A DNA stretch of 64,000 bases from Bifidobacterium catenulatum PV20-2 (GTDB lineage Bacteria; Actinomycetota; Actinomycetes; Actinomycetales; Bifidobacteriaceae), in assembly GCF_000800455.1 (NCBI RefSeq), contig NZ_CP007456.1:930001-994000 (forward strand). The letters run 5' to 3'. The notes beneath the pieces were generated by a model that was given only the letters and a program-made list of their open reading frames with translations, did no database searches and was not told where the DNA came from. Shown here one piece after another: positions 26,275-36,179 of this stretch. A program made the translations under genes and the position numbers. Position 1 is the first letter of the stretch; the number at the start of each line of letters is the position of its first letter.

Positions 26275-27837
26275 TTATTCCCACTCGATGGTTGCCGGCG
26301 GCTTGGACGTGCAGTCGAGCACCACACGGTTGATCTGACGGCATTCATTGGTGATACGCGTCGAAATCGTGGCAAGCACATCGTACGGAATGCGGGACCA
26401 GTCTGCGGTCATGGCATCTTCGGAGGAAACCGGACGCAACACGATCGGCGAACCATATGTGCGCTCGTCGCCCTGCACACCTACGGAATGCACATCGGCA
26501 AGGAGCACGACCGGGCACTGCCAGATATCGCGGTCAAGACCAGCCTTAGAAAGCTCTTCGCGAGCGATGGCGTCGGCCTCGCGAAGCAGATCCAAACGTT
26601 CCTTGGTGATCTCGCCGATGATGCGGATGCCGAGGCCCGGGCCAGGGAACGGCTGACGCCAGACGATTTCGTCCGGCAATCCAAGCTCGGTACCGATGGC
26701 ACGAACCTCATCCTTGAACAGGGTGCGCAGTGGCTCGACGAGCTGGAACTTGATGTCGTCAGGCAGGCCGCCCACATTGTGGTGCGACTTGATGTTGGCT
26801 GCGCCGTCGCCGCCGCCGGATTCCACAACATCCGGGTAGAGGGTGCCTTGAACGAGGAACTTGACTTCCTTGCCGGAAGCGCCCGCCTCTTCGATGACCT
26901 GTCGCTGGGCCTTTTCGAACGTGCGAATGAACTTTTCGCCGATGATCTTGCGCTTCTTCTCCGGCTCGCTCACACCCTTCAGGGCGGTGAGGAAGTCCTC
27001 GGAGGCGTCTACAGCGATGAGCTTGATGCCGGTCGCCTCGACGAAATCATGCTTGACCTGCTCGGCCTCGCCCTTGCGCAGCAGACCGTGATCCACGAAC
27101 ACGCAGGTGAGCTGGTCGCCGATGGCCTTGTGCACGAGAGCCGCCGCGACTGCGGAATCAACGCCGCCGGACAGGCCGCAGATCACCTGTGCGTCACCGA
27201 CCTTCTCGCGGATTTTAGCGACCTGATCCTCGATGATGCTGGAGGCATCCCAGTTGTTGCCGAGACCTGCGCACTTGTGCAGGAAGGTTTCGATAAGCTG
27301 CTGGCCCATCGGGGTGTGCTTGACTTCAGGATGCCACTGCACGCCATACAGCTTGCGGGATTCATCCTGCATGGCGGCAACAGGCGCACCCTCGGTGTGT
27401 GCCAGCACTTCAAAGCCTTCCGGCGCGGTCTTAACAGCCACGCCATGGCTCATCCACGTGTTCTGGTCGGCGGGGGAGCCTTCGAGCAGACCCTTCGACT
27501 CGTCGATGAAGGTCTCGGTCTTGCCATACTCGCCAAGGGCGGCCTTGTCGACATCCGCGCCCAAGGCATAGGCCATGGCCTGGAAGCCGTAGCAGATGCC
27601 CAGCACTGGAACGCCGGCCTCGAACAGTTTCTTATCCACACGCGGCGCGCCCGGCTCGAATACCGAAGCCGGACCGCCGGAAAGGATGATGGCCTGCGGA
27701 TCCTTGGCCAGCATCTCGTCGACCGGCATGGAATGCGGCACAAGCTCCGAATAAACATTTGCTTCACGCACGCGACGTGCGATCAGCTGGGCGTACTGGG
27801 CTCCGAAATCAACAACGAGCACAGGACCTGCAGCCAT
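26275..27837 (-). CDS. guaA: GMP synthase (glutamine-hydrolysing)
   Basis: Converts XMP to GMP with glutamine and ATP. 520 residues. The N-terminal class-I glutamine amidotransferase has the nucleophile in GICYGFQAM and the His-Glu pair in [10 protein letters not shown]; the usual GICYGQQ is GICYGFQ here. The ATP-PPase domain has the PP-loop [15 protein letters not shown], and the dimer domain ends in the conserved [12 protein letters not shown] strong AAAGGGAGAG ribosome site precedes the ATG. It is divergent from xfp, the usual bifidobacterial arrangement. Confidence 0.96.
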   Translation of the reverse strand: MAAGPVLVVDFGAQYAQLIARRVREANVYSELVPHSMPVDEMLAKDPQAIILSGGPASVFEPGAPRVDKKLFEAGVPVLGICYGFQAMAYALGADVDKAALGEYGKTETFIDESKGLLEGSPADQNTWMSHGVAVKTAPEGFEVLAHTEGAPVAAMQDESRKLYGVQWHPEVKHTPMGQQLIETFLHKCAGLGNNWDASSIIEDQVAKIREKVGDAQVICGLSGGVDSAVAAALVHKAIGDQLTCVFVDHGLLRKGEAEQVKHDFVEATGIKLIAVDASEDFLTALKGVSEPEKKRKIIGEKFIRTFEKAQRQVIEEAGASGKEVKFLVQGTLYPDVVESGGGDGAANIKSHHNVGGLPDDIKFQLVEPLRTLFKDEVRAIGTELGLPDEIVWRQPFPGPGLGIRIIGEITKERLDLLREADAIAREELSKAGLDRDIWQCPVVLLADVHSVGVQGDERTYGSPIVLRPVSSEDAMTADWSRIPYDVLATISTRITNECRQINRVVLDCTSKPPATIEWE

Positions 27838-28293
27838 AACACTCTCCCTTTTGATATGAGGTATGAAGAAGCAACAATATTAACTGTTCTATTGTGGCGA
27901 CGCTAGCAGACATTGGAAACGCTGTGAACAGAAAGTGAACAAACCTCACAATTGCTTACTACGCATGGTTCAACACGCCGCATGCAAGTATTGCAAAACG
28001 AACGTGAAAAAGGTGTGAGAATAGCTTGAAATCGTTGATATTGAGCCGTTTATCAATCTTTTTAATAGCATGTGAAGTATTCACAAATCTCCCGATAAAA
28101 GCTCTCATTTTCTAACAGAAACGACACACTTACGCACACAGTCGCAAAAAAACAGCAAAAAGTCGCACCTCGCTCGTAATATGCTCAAGTGATTGGGAAT
28201 GAATCGTTCCGCGGAACCGCAAGGTTTTGCGAGATTCAGGACCGAATGAAAATAAACAATCGCACAACACAGTGCAGGAGTACAGGAGTACAC
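27838..28293. other. Divergent regulatory region between guaA and xfp
   Basis: 456 AT-rich bases without a gene. On the guaA side a TTAATAT -10-like box lies near 27880 (minus strand). On the xfp side are inverted repeats TGTGAA-GTA-TTCACA (28071-28085) and TTGATA-N10-TATCAA (28035-28056), a TAATAT -10 candidate at 28177-28182, and a perfect 12-base palindrome GTTCCGCGGAAC (28206-28217) in what would be the xfp leader. Confidence 0.55.
28071..28085. promoter_or_regulatory. Candidate operator upstream of xfp
   Basis: TGTGAAGTATTCACA is a perfect inverted repeat (TGTGAA/TTCACA around GTA). Its outer half-sites TGTGA/TCACA are the same as in the palindrome upstream of pyk, but the spacing differs by one base. 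It sits about 90 bases before the likely -10 of xfp. Confidence 0.35.
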
Positions 28294-30771
28294 ATGACGA
28301 GTCCTGTTATTGGCACCCCTTGGAAGAAGCTGAACGCTCCGGTTTCCGAGGAAGCTATCGAAGGCGTGGATAAGTACTGGCGTGCAGCCAACTACCTCTC
28401 CATCGGCCAGATTTATCTGCGTAGCAACCCGCTGATGAAGGAGCCTTTCACCCGCGAAGACGTCAAGCACCGTCTGGTCGGTCACTGGGGCACCACCCCG
28501 GGCCTGAACTTCCTCATCGGCCACATCAACCGTCTCATCGCTGATCACAAGCAGAACACTGTGATCATCATGGGCCCGGGCCACGGCGGCCCGGCTGGTA
28601 CCGCTCAGTCCTACCTGGACGGCACCTACACTGAGACCTTCCCGAAGATCACTAAGGACGAAGCTGGTCTGCAGAAGTTCTTCCGCCAGTTCTCCTACCC
28701 GGGCGGCATCCCGTCTCACTACGCTCCGGAGACTCCGGGTTCCATCCACGAAGGTGGCGAGCTGGGTTACGCCCTGTCTCACGCCTACGGTGCTGTGATG
28801 AACAACCCGAGCCTGTTCGTTCCGGCCATCGTCGGCGACGGCGAAGCTGAGACCGGCCCGCTGGCTACCGGCTGGCAGTCCAACAAGCTCATCAACCCGC
28901 GCACCGACGGTATCGTGTTGCCGATCCTGCACCTCAACGGCTACAAGATCGCCAACCCGACCATCCTGTCCCGCATCTCCGACGAAGAGCTTCACGAGTT
29001 CTTCCACGGCATGGGCTATGAGCCGTACGAGTTCGTTGCTGGCTTCGACAACGAGGATCACCTGTCGATCCATCGTCGTTTCGCCGAGCTGTTCGAGACC
29101 GTCTTCGACGAGATCTGCGACATCAAGGCCGCAGCTCAGACCGACGACATGACTCGTCCGTTCTACCCGATGATCATCTTCCGCACCCCGAAGGGCTGGA
29201 CCTGCCCGAAGTTCATCGACGGCAAGAAGACCGAAGGCTCCTGGCGTTCCCACCAGGTTCCGCTGGCTTCCGCCCGCGATACCGAGGCTCACTTCGAAGT
29301 CCTCAAGAACTGGCTCGAGTCCTACAACCCGGAAGAGCTGTTCGACGAGAACGGTGCTGTGAAGCCGGAAGTCACCGCATTCATGCCGACTGGCGAACTG
29401 CGCATCGGTGCCAACCCGAACGCTAACGGTGGTGTGATCCGCGAAGAGCTGAACCTGCCGGCTCTCGAAGACTACGAGGTCAAGGAAGTCGCCGAGTACG
29501 GCCACGGCTGGGGCCAGCTCGAGGCAACCCGTCGTCTGGGCGTCTACACCCGCGACATCATCAAGAACAACCCGGACTCCTTCCGTATCTTCGGACCGGA
29601 CGAGACCGCTTCCAACCGTCTGCAGGCCGCTTACGACGTCACCAACAAGCAGTGGGATGCCGGCTACCTGTCCTCCCAGGTTGACGAGCACATGGCTGTC
29701 ACCGGCCAGGTCACCGAGCAGCTCTCCGAGCACCAGATGGAAGGCTTCCTCGAGGCCTATCTGCTCACCGGCCGCCACGGCATCTGGAGCTCCTACGAGT
29801 CCTTCGTGCACGTGATCGACTCCATGCTGAACCAGCACGCCAAGTGGCTTGAGGCTACCGTCCGCGAGATTCCGTGGCGCAAGCCGATCTCCTCCATGAA
29901 CCTGCTCGTTTCCTCCCACGTGTGGCGTCAGGATCACAACGGCTTCTCTCACCAGGATCCGGGTGTCACCTCCGTCCTGCTGAACAAGTGCTTCAACAAC
30001 GATCACGTGATCGGCATCTACTTCCCGGTGGATTCCAACATGCTGCTCGCTGTGGCTGAGAAGTGCTACAAGTCCACCAACATGATCAACGCGATCATCG
30101 CTGGCAAGCAGCCGGCCGCTACCTGGCTGACCTTGGACGAAGCTCGCGCTGAGCTTGAGAAGGGTGCTGCTGAGTGGGAGTGGGCTTCCACCGCCAAGTC
30201 CAACGACGAAGCCCAGATCGTTCTCGCCTCCGCTGGCGACGTTCCGGCTCAGGAGATCATGGCTGCTGCCGACAAGCTCAACGAGCTCGGCATCAAGTTC
30301 AAGGTCGTCAACGTTGTGGATCTGGTCAAGCTGCAGTCCACCAAGGAGAACGATCAGGCTATCTCCGACGCTGACTTCGCTGAGCTGTTCACCGAAGACA
30401 AGCCGGTTCTGTTCGCTTACCACTCCTACGCCCGTGACGTGCGTGGTCTGATCTACGATCGCCCGAACCACGACAACTTCAACGTCCACGGCTACGAGGA
30501 GCAGGGCTCCACCACCACCCCGTACGACATGGTTCGCGTGAACAACATCGACCGTTACGAGCTCGTTGCCGAAGCTCTGCGCATGATCGATGCTGACAAG
30601 TACGCCGAGAAGATCGACGAGCTCGAAGCCTTCCGTCAGGAAGCCTTCCAGTTCGCAGTCGACAACGGCTACGATCACCCGGATTACACCGACTGGGTCT
30701 ACTCCGGTGTCAACACCAACAAGCAGGGTGCTGTCTCCGCTACCGCCGCAACCGCTGGCGATAACGAGTGA
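28294..30771 (+). CDS. xfp: Xylulose-5-phosphate/fructose-6-phosphate phosphoketolase
   Basis: Key enzyme of the bifid shunt: splits fructose-6-P (or xylulose-5-P) with phosphate into acetyl-phosphate and erythrose-4-P (or glyceraldehyde-3-P), using thiamine diphosphate. 825 residues, the standard length. Visible: [17 protein letters not shown], the TPP/Mg motif [37 protein letters not shown] [13 protein letters not shown], and [17 protein letters not shown]. Strong ribosome site GGAG in a duplicated GGAGTACA stretch just before the ATG. Extreme codon bias implies very high expression. Frames that start upstream at 28189 cross the leader. Confidence 0.98.
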   Translation: MTSPVIGTPWKKLNAPVSEEAIEGVDKYWRAANYLSIGQIYLRSNPLMKEPFTREDVKHRLVGHWGTTPGLNFLIGHINRLIADHKQNTVIIMGPGHGGPAGTAQSYLDGTYTETFPKITKDEAGLQKFFRQFSYPGGIPSHYAPETPGSIHEGGELGYALSHAYGAVMNNPSLFVPAIVGDGEAETGPLATGWQSNKLINPRTDGIVLPILHLNGYKIANPTILSRISDEELHEFFHGMGYEPYEFVAGFDNEDHLSIHRRFAELFETVFDEICDIKAAAQTDDMTRPFYPMIIFRTPKGWTCPKFIDGKKTEGSWRSHQVPLASARDTEAHFEVLKNWLESYNPEELFDENGAVKPEVTAFMPTGELRIGANPNANGGVIREELNLPALEDYEVKEVAEYGHGWGQLEATRRLGVYTRDIIKNNPDSFRIFGPDETASNRLQAAYDVTNKQWDAGYLSSQVDEHMAVTGQVTEQLSEHQMEGFLEAYLLTGRHGIWSSYESFVHVIDSMLNQHAKWLEATVREIPWRKPISSMNLLVSSHVWRQDHNGFSHQDPGVTSVLLNKCFNNDHVIGIYFPVDSNMLLAVAEKCYKSTNMINAIIAGKQPAATWLTLDEARAELEKGAAEWEWASTAKSNDEAQIVLASAGDVPAQEIMAAADKLNELGIKFKVVNVVDLVKLQSTKENDQAISDADFAELFTEDKPVLFAYHSYARDVRGLIYDRPNHDNFNVHGYEEQGSTTTPYDMVRVNNIDRYELVAEALRMIDADKYAEKIDELEAFRQEAFQFAVDNGYDHPDYTDWVYSGVNTNKQGAVSATAATAGDNE

Positions 30772-30802
30772 GTCTAGCCTCTATAGGCTGATTGCTTGAA
30801 TA

Positions 30803-30833
30803 AAGCCCCAAGGGATTTTCCCTTGGGGCTTTT
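30803..30833 (+). terminator. Intrinsic terminator after xfp
   Basis: Perfect 12-base stem AAGCCCCAAGGG (30803-30814) with CCCTTGGGGCTT (30820-30831), ATTTT loop, then T residues. Confidence 0.92.
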
Positions 30834-30971
30834 GCCATATCCGTAACTCTGTAATGCGTTGTGACACCATGTCATGAAATGCGTGTCTGTTACCGTTCAC
30901 GCATTACAATGGCACATGGTGCGAAACAGCGCAGTCACACACCTTAAAAACAACGAATAGGAGCAGACATC

Positions 30972-32642
30972 GTGAGTCTAACCAGCGTCACCATTATCAG
31001 CCCTGAAGCAGCAAACGGCCGCAACGTCGTGGCCCTTGGCGTCACCAAGGCATTCGCAGCTACCAAGAAGACGGCCGTGTTCCGTCCGGCGGTTTGCCGC
31101 AAGGAAACCTTCACCGACGTTCTTCTTGAAGCAAGCAACTCGGGGCTGAGCCGTGAACAATCCGTCGGTGTTTGCCCGAAGCGTGCACGCACCGACAAGG
31201 AAGGTTCCCGGGCCGATATCGTGGCCGCCTACACGGAAGCCATCGAAACCGCCCAGCCTGAAGCCGTGGTTGTTGTCGGAACGGACAAATCCGCCATCAA
31301 CGACCCGTCCATCTTTGCGTTCAATGCTGACGTAGCTGCTGATCTTAAGTCTGTCGTGCTTCTTGCCGTATGCACCATCAACCGCACTCCGGAACAGGTC
31401 CTGGGCACTGTCGAGGCGTCGAAGACCATCATTGAGAATGCAGGAAGTAAGGTCGCCGGCGTGTTCATCACCGGGTGTAAAGATGAACAAGTGGAACCTC
31501 TCAAGGAGGAGTTCGCAGCTTACGAGGTGCCGGTGTGGACGTTACCCGCCGTTGATTTTGACGAGGAAGACGCCGTGGCCAAAGCTACTGAGGCATTCGA
31601 GGCGAATGTCAACGCCGAAGAGCTTATCTCCGCTGTTGAGGCTCCGTTCAAGGCACCGACCACGCCATACGCATTCCAGTACAGTCTGCTGGGCAAGGCC
31701 AAGGCAGACAAGAGAACCATCGTGCTTCCGGAAGGAACCGAAGACCGCATCATCAAGGCGGCCGACTATCTGCTCGAGCGTGATATCGTCGATCTGATCA
31801 TCGTCGGAGACAAGGAAAGCATTCTCGCCCGCGGCGAGGAGCTTGGACTCAGATCCCTTGAAAAGGCGCAGTTCCAGGCCAAGGATGACGAGGAAGTGCT
31901 CGCTCCGATGGTCGCCAAACTGTGCGAGCTGCGCGCCAAGAAGGGCATGACCGAGGAACAGGCACGCAAGCAGCTCACCGATGACAGCTACTTTGGCACC
32001 ATGCTCGTGGTGCTCGGCAAGGCAGACGGTCTCGTTTCCGGATCCATCAACTCCACGGCCAACACCGTACGTCCGGCACTGCAGGTCATCAAGACCAAGC
32101 CGGGATCCTCCCTCGTGTCCGGCGCGTTCCTCATGTGCTTCAAAGATCATGTCGCAGTGTTCTCGGATTGCGCCATCAATCTGAACCCGTCCGCGGAACA
32201 GCTGGCGGAAATCGCCATCCAGTCCGCCGAAACGGCGAAGGCGTTCGGCCTCGATCCGAAGGTCGGCATGTTGTCGTATTCCACGCTGGGATCCGGCAAG
32301 GGACCGGATGTCGACCTCGTGGAAGCAGCAACCGCACTCGTGAAGGAGAAGGCTCCGGATCTCGCGGTTGTCGGCTCCATCCAGTTCGACGCGGCTTGGT
32401 CGCCGACCGTCGCAGCCACCAAGGCCAAGGGCAACGATGTGGCGGGCCACGTCAACGTGTTCGTGTTCCCGGATCTGTGCGCGGGCAACATCGGGTACAA
32501 GGCCGTCCAGCGTTCCTCCGGCGCAGTGGCCGTCGGACCGGTGCTGCAGGGCCTGAACCGACCGGTCAACGACCTGAGCCGTGGCGCGACCGTGCAAGAC
32601 ATCATCAACACTGTTGCCCTGACCGCCATCGAAGCCCAGTAA
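30972..32642 (+). CDS. pta: Phosphate acetyltransferase
   Basis: Interconverts acetyl-CoA and acetyl-phosphate, linking phosphoketolase output to CoA metabolism. 556 residues in two parts: an N-terminal P-loop-derived domain (about 1-220) whose nucleotide loop is degenerate (SPEAANGRNVVALG), and the C-terminal catalytic PTA domain (about 235-556) with LPEGTEDRIIKAADYL, VSGSINSTANTVRPALQVIKT and FPDLCAGNIGYKAVQR. It starts with GTG, 9 bases after AGGAG. It has its own promoter region after the xfp terminator, containing TACAAT at 30904 and an inverted repeat at 30862-30874 (TGACA-CCA-TGTCA). Confidence 0.95.
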   Translation: MSLTSVTIISPEAANGRNVVALGVTKAFAATKKTAVFRPAVCRKETFTDVLLEASNSGLSREQSVGVCPKRARTDKEGSRADIVAAYTEAIETAQPEAVVVVGTDKSAINDPSIFAFNADVAADLKSVVLLAVCTINRTPEQVLGTVEASKTIIENAGSKVAGVFITGCKDEQVEPLKEEFAAYEVPVWTLPAVDFDEEDAVAKATEAFEANVNAEELISAVEAPFKAPTTPYAFQYSLLGKAKADKRTIVLPEGTEDRIIKAADYLLERDIVDLIIVGDKESILARGEELGLRSLEKAQFQAKDDEEVLAPMVAKLCELRAKKGMTEEQARKQLTDDSYFGTMLVVLGKADGLVSGSINSTANTVRPALQVIKTKPGSSLVSGAFLMCFKDHVAVFSDCAINLNPSAEQLAEIAIQSAETAKAFGLDPKVGMLSYSTLGSGKGPDVDLVEAATALVKEKAPDLAVVGSIQFDAAWSPTVAATKAKGNDVAGHVNVFVFPDLCAGNIGYKAVQRSSGAVAVGPVLQGLNRPVNDLSRGATVQDIINTVALTAIEAQ

Positions 32643-32730
32643 AACGCTATTTTGTAGCAAGCAAAGAGTAATCTAAAGTTTGGAAAGTCGCGCAAGCGGC
32701 ACATCGATTAACACATGGAGGATGCCCACA

Positions 32731-33960
32731 ATGGCGAAAACCGTCCTTGTCATCAATTCCGGTTCCAGCTCTATCAAGTATCAGCTGGTTGATCTTGAAA
32801 CCGGTGAAGGTATTGCTTCCGGCCTGGTCGAGAAGATCGGCGAGCCGGTTGACGGCCACTACAAGCACGAGTTCAACGGTGAGAAGCATGAGCTGGAAGA
32901 GCCGATCCACGACCACGAGCAGGGCCTGAAGCGCGTGCTCGGCTTCTTCAACGAGTTCGGCCCGAAGCTGGACGAGGCTGGCATCGTGGCAGTCGGCCAC
33001 CGCGTGGTGCAGGGCGGTTCCATCTTCCCGAACCCGGCTCTGGTCACCGACAAGACCATCAACCAGGTCAAGGACCTCGCTGTGCTCGCGCCGCTGCACA
33101 ACGGTCCGGAAGCCAAGGGTGCTGAAGTCATGCGTGCGCTCCTGCCGGACGTTCCGCAGATCTTCGTGTTCGATTCCTCCTTCTTCTTCCAGCTGCCGAA
33201 GGCCGCAAGCACCTACGCGCTGAACAAGGAAATCGCCGACCAGTACCACATCCGCCGTTACGGCGCCCACGGCACCTCCCACGAGTTCATCTCCTCCGTG
33301 GTGCCGGACGTCATCGGCAAGCCGGCTGAAGGCCTCAAGCAGATCGTGCTGCATATCGGCAACGGCGCTTCCGCTTCCGCAGAGGTCTCCGGAAAGCCGG
33401 TCGAGACCTCCATGGGTCTGACCCCGCTCGAAGGCCTCATGATGGGTGGCCGTACCGGCGATATCGATCCGGCCGTCGTCTTCCACCTGATCCGCAACGC
33501 CCACATGAACGTGGATGAGCTCGACGCTCTGTTCAACAAGCGTTCCGGCATGATGGGCATGACCGGTTTCGGCGATCTCCGTGAGGTTCACCGTCTGGTC
33601 GCCGAAGGCAACGAGGACGCCAAGCTGGCTCTCGATGTCTACGTGCACCGCATCGTCGGCTACATCGGCAACTACACCGCTCAGATGGGCGGCGTAGACG
33701 TGATCACTTTCACCGCAGGCGTCGGCGAGAACGATGACGTGGTCCGCAAGATGGTGTGCGACAAGCTCGCTCCGTTCGGCGTCAAGCTGGACGAAGAGAA
33801 GAACGCCACCCGTTCCAAGGAACCGCGCATCATCTCCACCCCGGATTCCAAGATCACCATCTGCGTCATTCCGACCAACGAGGAGCTGGCAATCGCCCGC
33901 AAGTCCGCGGCCATCGCAGAAGTAGGCGAAGACACTTACGGCAACGTCTTCTCCAAGTGA
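32731..33960 (+). CDS. ackA: Acetate kinase
   Basis: Makes ATP and acetate from acetyl-phosphate; the main ATP-yielding fermentation step of bifidobacteria. 409 residues. ASKHA-fold motifs: VINSGSSSIKYQL, GHRVVQGG, the catalytic RRYGAHGTSHEF, HIGNGASASAE, and MMGGRTGDIDPAV, then FTAGVGEND. The ATG chosen has GGAGG about 10 bases upstream; the frame begins at 32680 but that part is not family-like. It follows pta by 88 bases with no terminator between, so the two may be cotranscribed. High codon bias. Confidence 0.97.
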   Translation: MAKTVLVINSGSSSIKYQLVDLETGEGIASGLVEKIGEPVDGHYKHEFNGEKHELEEPIHDHEQGLKRVLGFFNEFGPKLDEAGIVAVGHRVVQGGSIFPNPALVTDKTINQVKDLAVLAPLHNGPEAKGAEVMRALLPDVPQIFVFDSSFFFQLPKAASTYALNKEIADQYHIRRYGAHGTSHEFISSVVPDVIGKPAEGLKQIVLHIGNGASASAEVSGKPVETSMGLTPLEGLMMGGRTGDIDPAVVFHLIRNAHMNVDELDALFNKRSGMMGMTGFGDLREVHRLVAEGNEDAKLALDVYVHRIVGYIGNYTAQMGGVDVITFTAGVGENDDVVRKMVCDKLAPFGVKLDEEKNATRSKEPRIISTPDSKITICVIPTNEELAIARKSAAIAEVGEDTYGNVFSK

Positions 33961-34003
33961 GCGAGGAGATCCCGCAGTCAAATGATTGACGGGACCGTAT
34001 AAG

Positions 34004-34060
34004 AGGACCGTACGTTCCATTGGCATCAAATCAATACCAATGGAACGTACGGTCCTTTTT
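34004..34060 (+). terminator. Very long intrinsic terminator after ackA
   Basis: A 20-base perfect inverted repeat: AGGACCGTACGTTCCATTGG (34004-34023) with its reverse complement at 34037-34056, a 13-base loop, and TTTTT. Most terminators here have 9-12-base stems, so this one is unusually long. Confidence 0.9.
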
Positions 34061-34235
34061 CGAATAATCGTTATGTCTCCACCGCTTCCGAGGTTGCGTT
34101 CACCGAATGTTTTTAATCGTCCCAGACAACACCTTTCCATATCTGTTCATGATCCGCATAATGGGGGAGGGGCTGGTAGTACGATACGAAACGTTGTTCC
34201 TATTACGCACATACGTCGCATGTTGAGAGAAGCGG

Positions 34236-36071
34236 TTGATTGTTGTGATAAGACGTCGTTTTGTCGGTCTGAATGGCCTCAAGGGCATCGCCTTGATCGC
34301 GATAGTGTTGTATCACTGCGACCAGGGCTCGCTGCGGGGCGGATTCCTAGGTGTTGACATATTCTTCACCATTTCAGGTTTTCTGATTTTCTCGTCGTTG
34401 CTGAATCATATTGATTCCGGCAGGGGAATAGGTTTCAAGGAATATTACCTCAGGCGTCTGCGCAGAATATACCCGGCGTTGATTCTGATGATTCCCGTCA
34501 CCGTATCGTTGGCATGGTTCATCAACCAAGACATGTTGGTGGACATTAAAAACCAGATAGTGACGGCTATGTTGGGTTGTTACAACTGGTATGCCATCGG
34601 TAGTGGCGCCAGCTATTTCTCGCAGATGAATCCAGACATGTTCCGTCATCTGTGGTTCATGTCGGTGCTGATGCAGTTCTATCTGTTGGCTCCTTTGCTG
34701 ATCTACCTGCTTCGAAAAATTCTGGTACGTTGGGTACCAGTGGCAGTACTTGCCGGACTTGCCGTGTGTAGTGCGCTTTCCATGGGATTGCAGTATCACC
34801 CGGGAACCGATCCAACCAGAGTGTATTTCGGTTCAGACACGCATGCCATGGGACTTTGGCTAGGTGCCATGCTGGCATGGCTGCTGATGATCATACGGCG
34901 TGGCAACGGTCGTCCGGAAGAAACGGCGATCATGGAACGTGCTTGTCTGGTCTGGAGCAAGATCGGCCCTGCGGCGGCTTTTGTGGCATTACTGATTCTG
35001 TTATGGATGATGCAGCACGTTGAACAGGGTCCTGCTGCCTTCTATGGAGGGATTTTCGCGGCCTCGCTACTTTCAGTGGTTCTGGTCGCTGGTTCCATTC
35101 CTTTTGGATCTTGGATACAGGATCTGCTGGTGTTCAAACCATTTGATGTGGTCGGCCGATATTCATACGGCATTTACCTGTGGCATTGGCCTTTATGGTT
35201 GTTCACCAAGGCGATGTTCCCCCAGTGGGGTGCGCGGCATCTTGGATGGATGCTGCTAATCACACTCGCTCTTACCGCATGTTGTACCGCCATGTCGTGG
35301 AAGTTGGTGGAACAGCCTGTTGCCCGAGGCAGATTCATCGCCATGATTCGTCCTCTTCCGGAAAATGGCATGTGGGATGCTGCCAGATGCTGGATAACGA
35401 TTGTCGTGGTATTGAGTACATGCTTGATGTCTGGATACGTGGTGGACAACGTGCCAAAGCAGACCAGTGTGGAACGCGCGCTGGAAGAGAATGCGAGAAT
35501 GCTGAAAGAGCAGCAGGGCATGAATCTCGACTTCAATAGGAAGCATCCACCAACGCCCAGGAAACCCGTACACACCATGCCTAATGGACAGCAGATGGTC
35601 GCATTCGGTGACTCGGTGATGCTCGCCTCCAGTAAAGGTTTGCAATCCGTTTTCCCTGGAATCACTGTTGATGCGGAAACCTCACGTTCGATGACCAAGG
35701 CGTTGGGACTTATAGACCAGACCAAAAGCCAGCCGGAAGGTTTGCGCCAATGGGTGCTGGTCGGCTTGGCTACGAATTCAGCGGTGACCGATGGCCAGCT
35801 CAATGACGTACTGAACGACATTGGACCGAATCATGTGCTTGTGCTGATTAACGCGCATGCCCCCGTGTCTTGGGTCCCCAGAACGAACGACGCGTTGAGT
35901 AACTTCGCGGCCGCCCATTCCGAGAACGTTGTTCTCGTTGACTGGGATGCTACGATTTCGGCGTATCCTGATGAGCTTGCCGGAGATGGTATTCACCCTG
36001 ACATGTCCAATACGCTGTACGCCCAAGCCGTTAAGGATGCGATTACGAATTGGATCAAGCAAGGACACTGA
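34236..36071 (+). CDS. OatA-like membrane acyltransferase with SGNH domain
   Basis: Predicted cell-wall O-acetyltransferase of the acyltransferase-3/OafA family, 611 residues. About ten to eleven membrane segments (about 12-400) contain the family signature LYHCDQGSLRGGFLGVDIFF with the conserved His, followed by YYLRRLRRIYPALI. A linker leads to an extracellular SGNH/GDSL-like domain (about 445-605) with FGDSVMLAS (nucleophile Ser) and the catalytic DGIHPD. This two-part design is that of peptidoglycan OatA, which gives lysozyme resistance. The start is uncertain: TTG 34236 (after GAGAGAAG) or GTG 34245. Codon use is plainer than in the ackA side, and it stands alone between terminators. Confidence 0.88.
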   Translation: MIVVIRRRFVGLNGLKGIALIAIVLYHCDQGSLRGGFLGVDIFFTISGFLIFSSLLNHIDSGRGIGFKEYYLRRLRRIYPALILMIPVTVSLAWFINQDMLVDIKNQIVTAMLGCYNWYAIGSGASYFSQMNPDMFRHLWFMSVLMQFYLLAPLLIYLLRKILVRWVPVAVLAGLAVCSALSMGLQYHPGTDPTRVYFGSDTHAMGLWLGAMLAWLLMIIRRGNGRPEETAIMERACLVWSKIGPAAAFVALLILLWMMQHVEQGPAAFYGGIFAASLLSVVLVAGSIPFGSWIQDLLVFKPFDVVGRYSYGIYLWHWPLWLFTKAMFPQWGARHLGWMLLITLALTACCTAMSWKLVEQPVARGRFIAMIRPLPENGMWDAARCWITIVVVLSTCLMSGYVVDNVPKQTSVERALEENARMLKEQQGMNLDFNRKHPPTPRKPVHTMPNGQQMVAFGDSVMLASSKGLQSVFPGITVDAETSRSMTKALGLIDQTKSQPEGLRQWVLVGLATNSAVTDGQLNDVLNDIGPNHVLVLINAHAPVSWVPRTNDALSNFAAAHSENVVLVDWDATISAYPDELAGDGIHPDMSNTLYAQAVKDAITNWIKQGH

Positions 36072-36116
36072 GAATACTTTTCGTGAATCCCGATAAAGCA
36101 GTTTTGCGATGAATAT

Positions 36117-36153
36117 GGAATCCCCCCTGACTCGTTTGAGCAGGGGGGATTCC
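36117..36153. terminator. Bidirectional terminator between the acyltransferase and pbuX
   Basis: Perfect 13-base stem GGAATCCCCCCTG (36117-36129) with CAGGGGGGATTCC (36141-36153). It lies between two convergent genes and can serve both. Confidence 0.8.
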
Positions 36154-36179
36154 TCATATCATCTTAAGACTGAATAGTC

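Noticed and set aside
26203..27906. 567-codon plus-strand frame over guaA
   Set aside because: Antisense to guaA, whose motifs are complete; the frame crosses the guaA promoter and terminator side.
28105..30678. 857-codon open frame antisense to xfp
   Set aside because: Complementary-strand shadow of a strongly codon-biased gene; no domain motif and no start signal.
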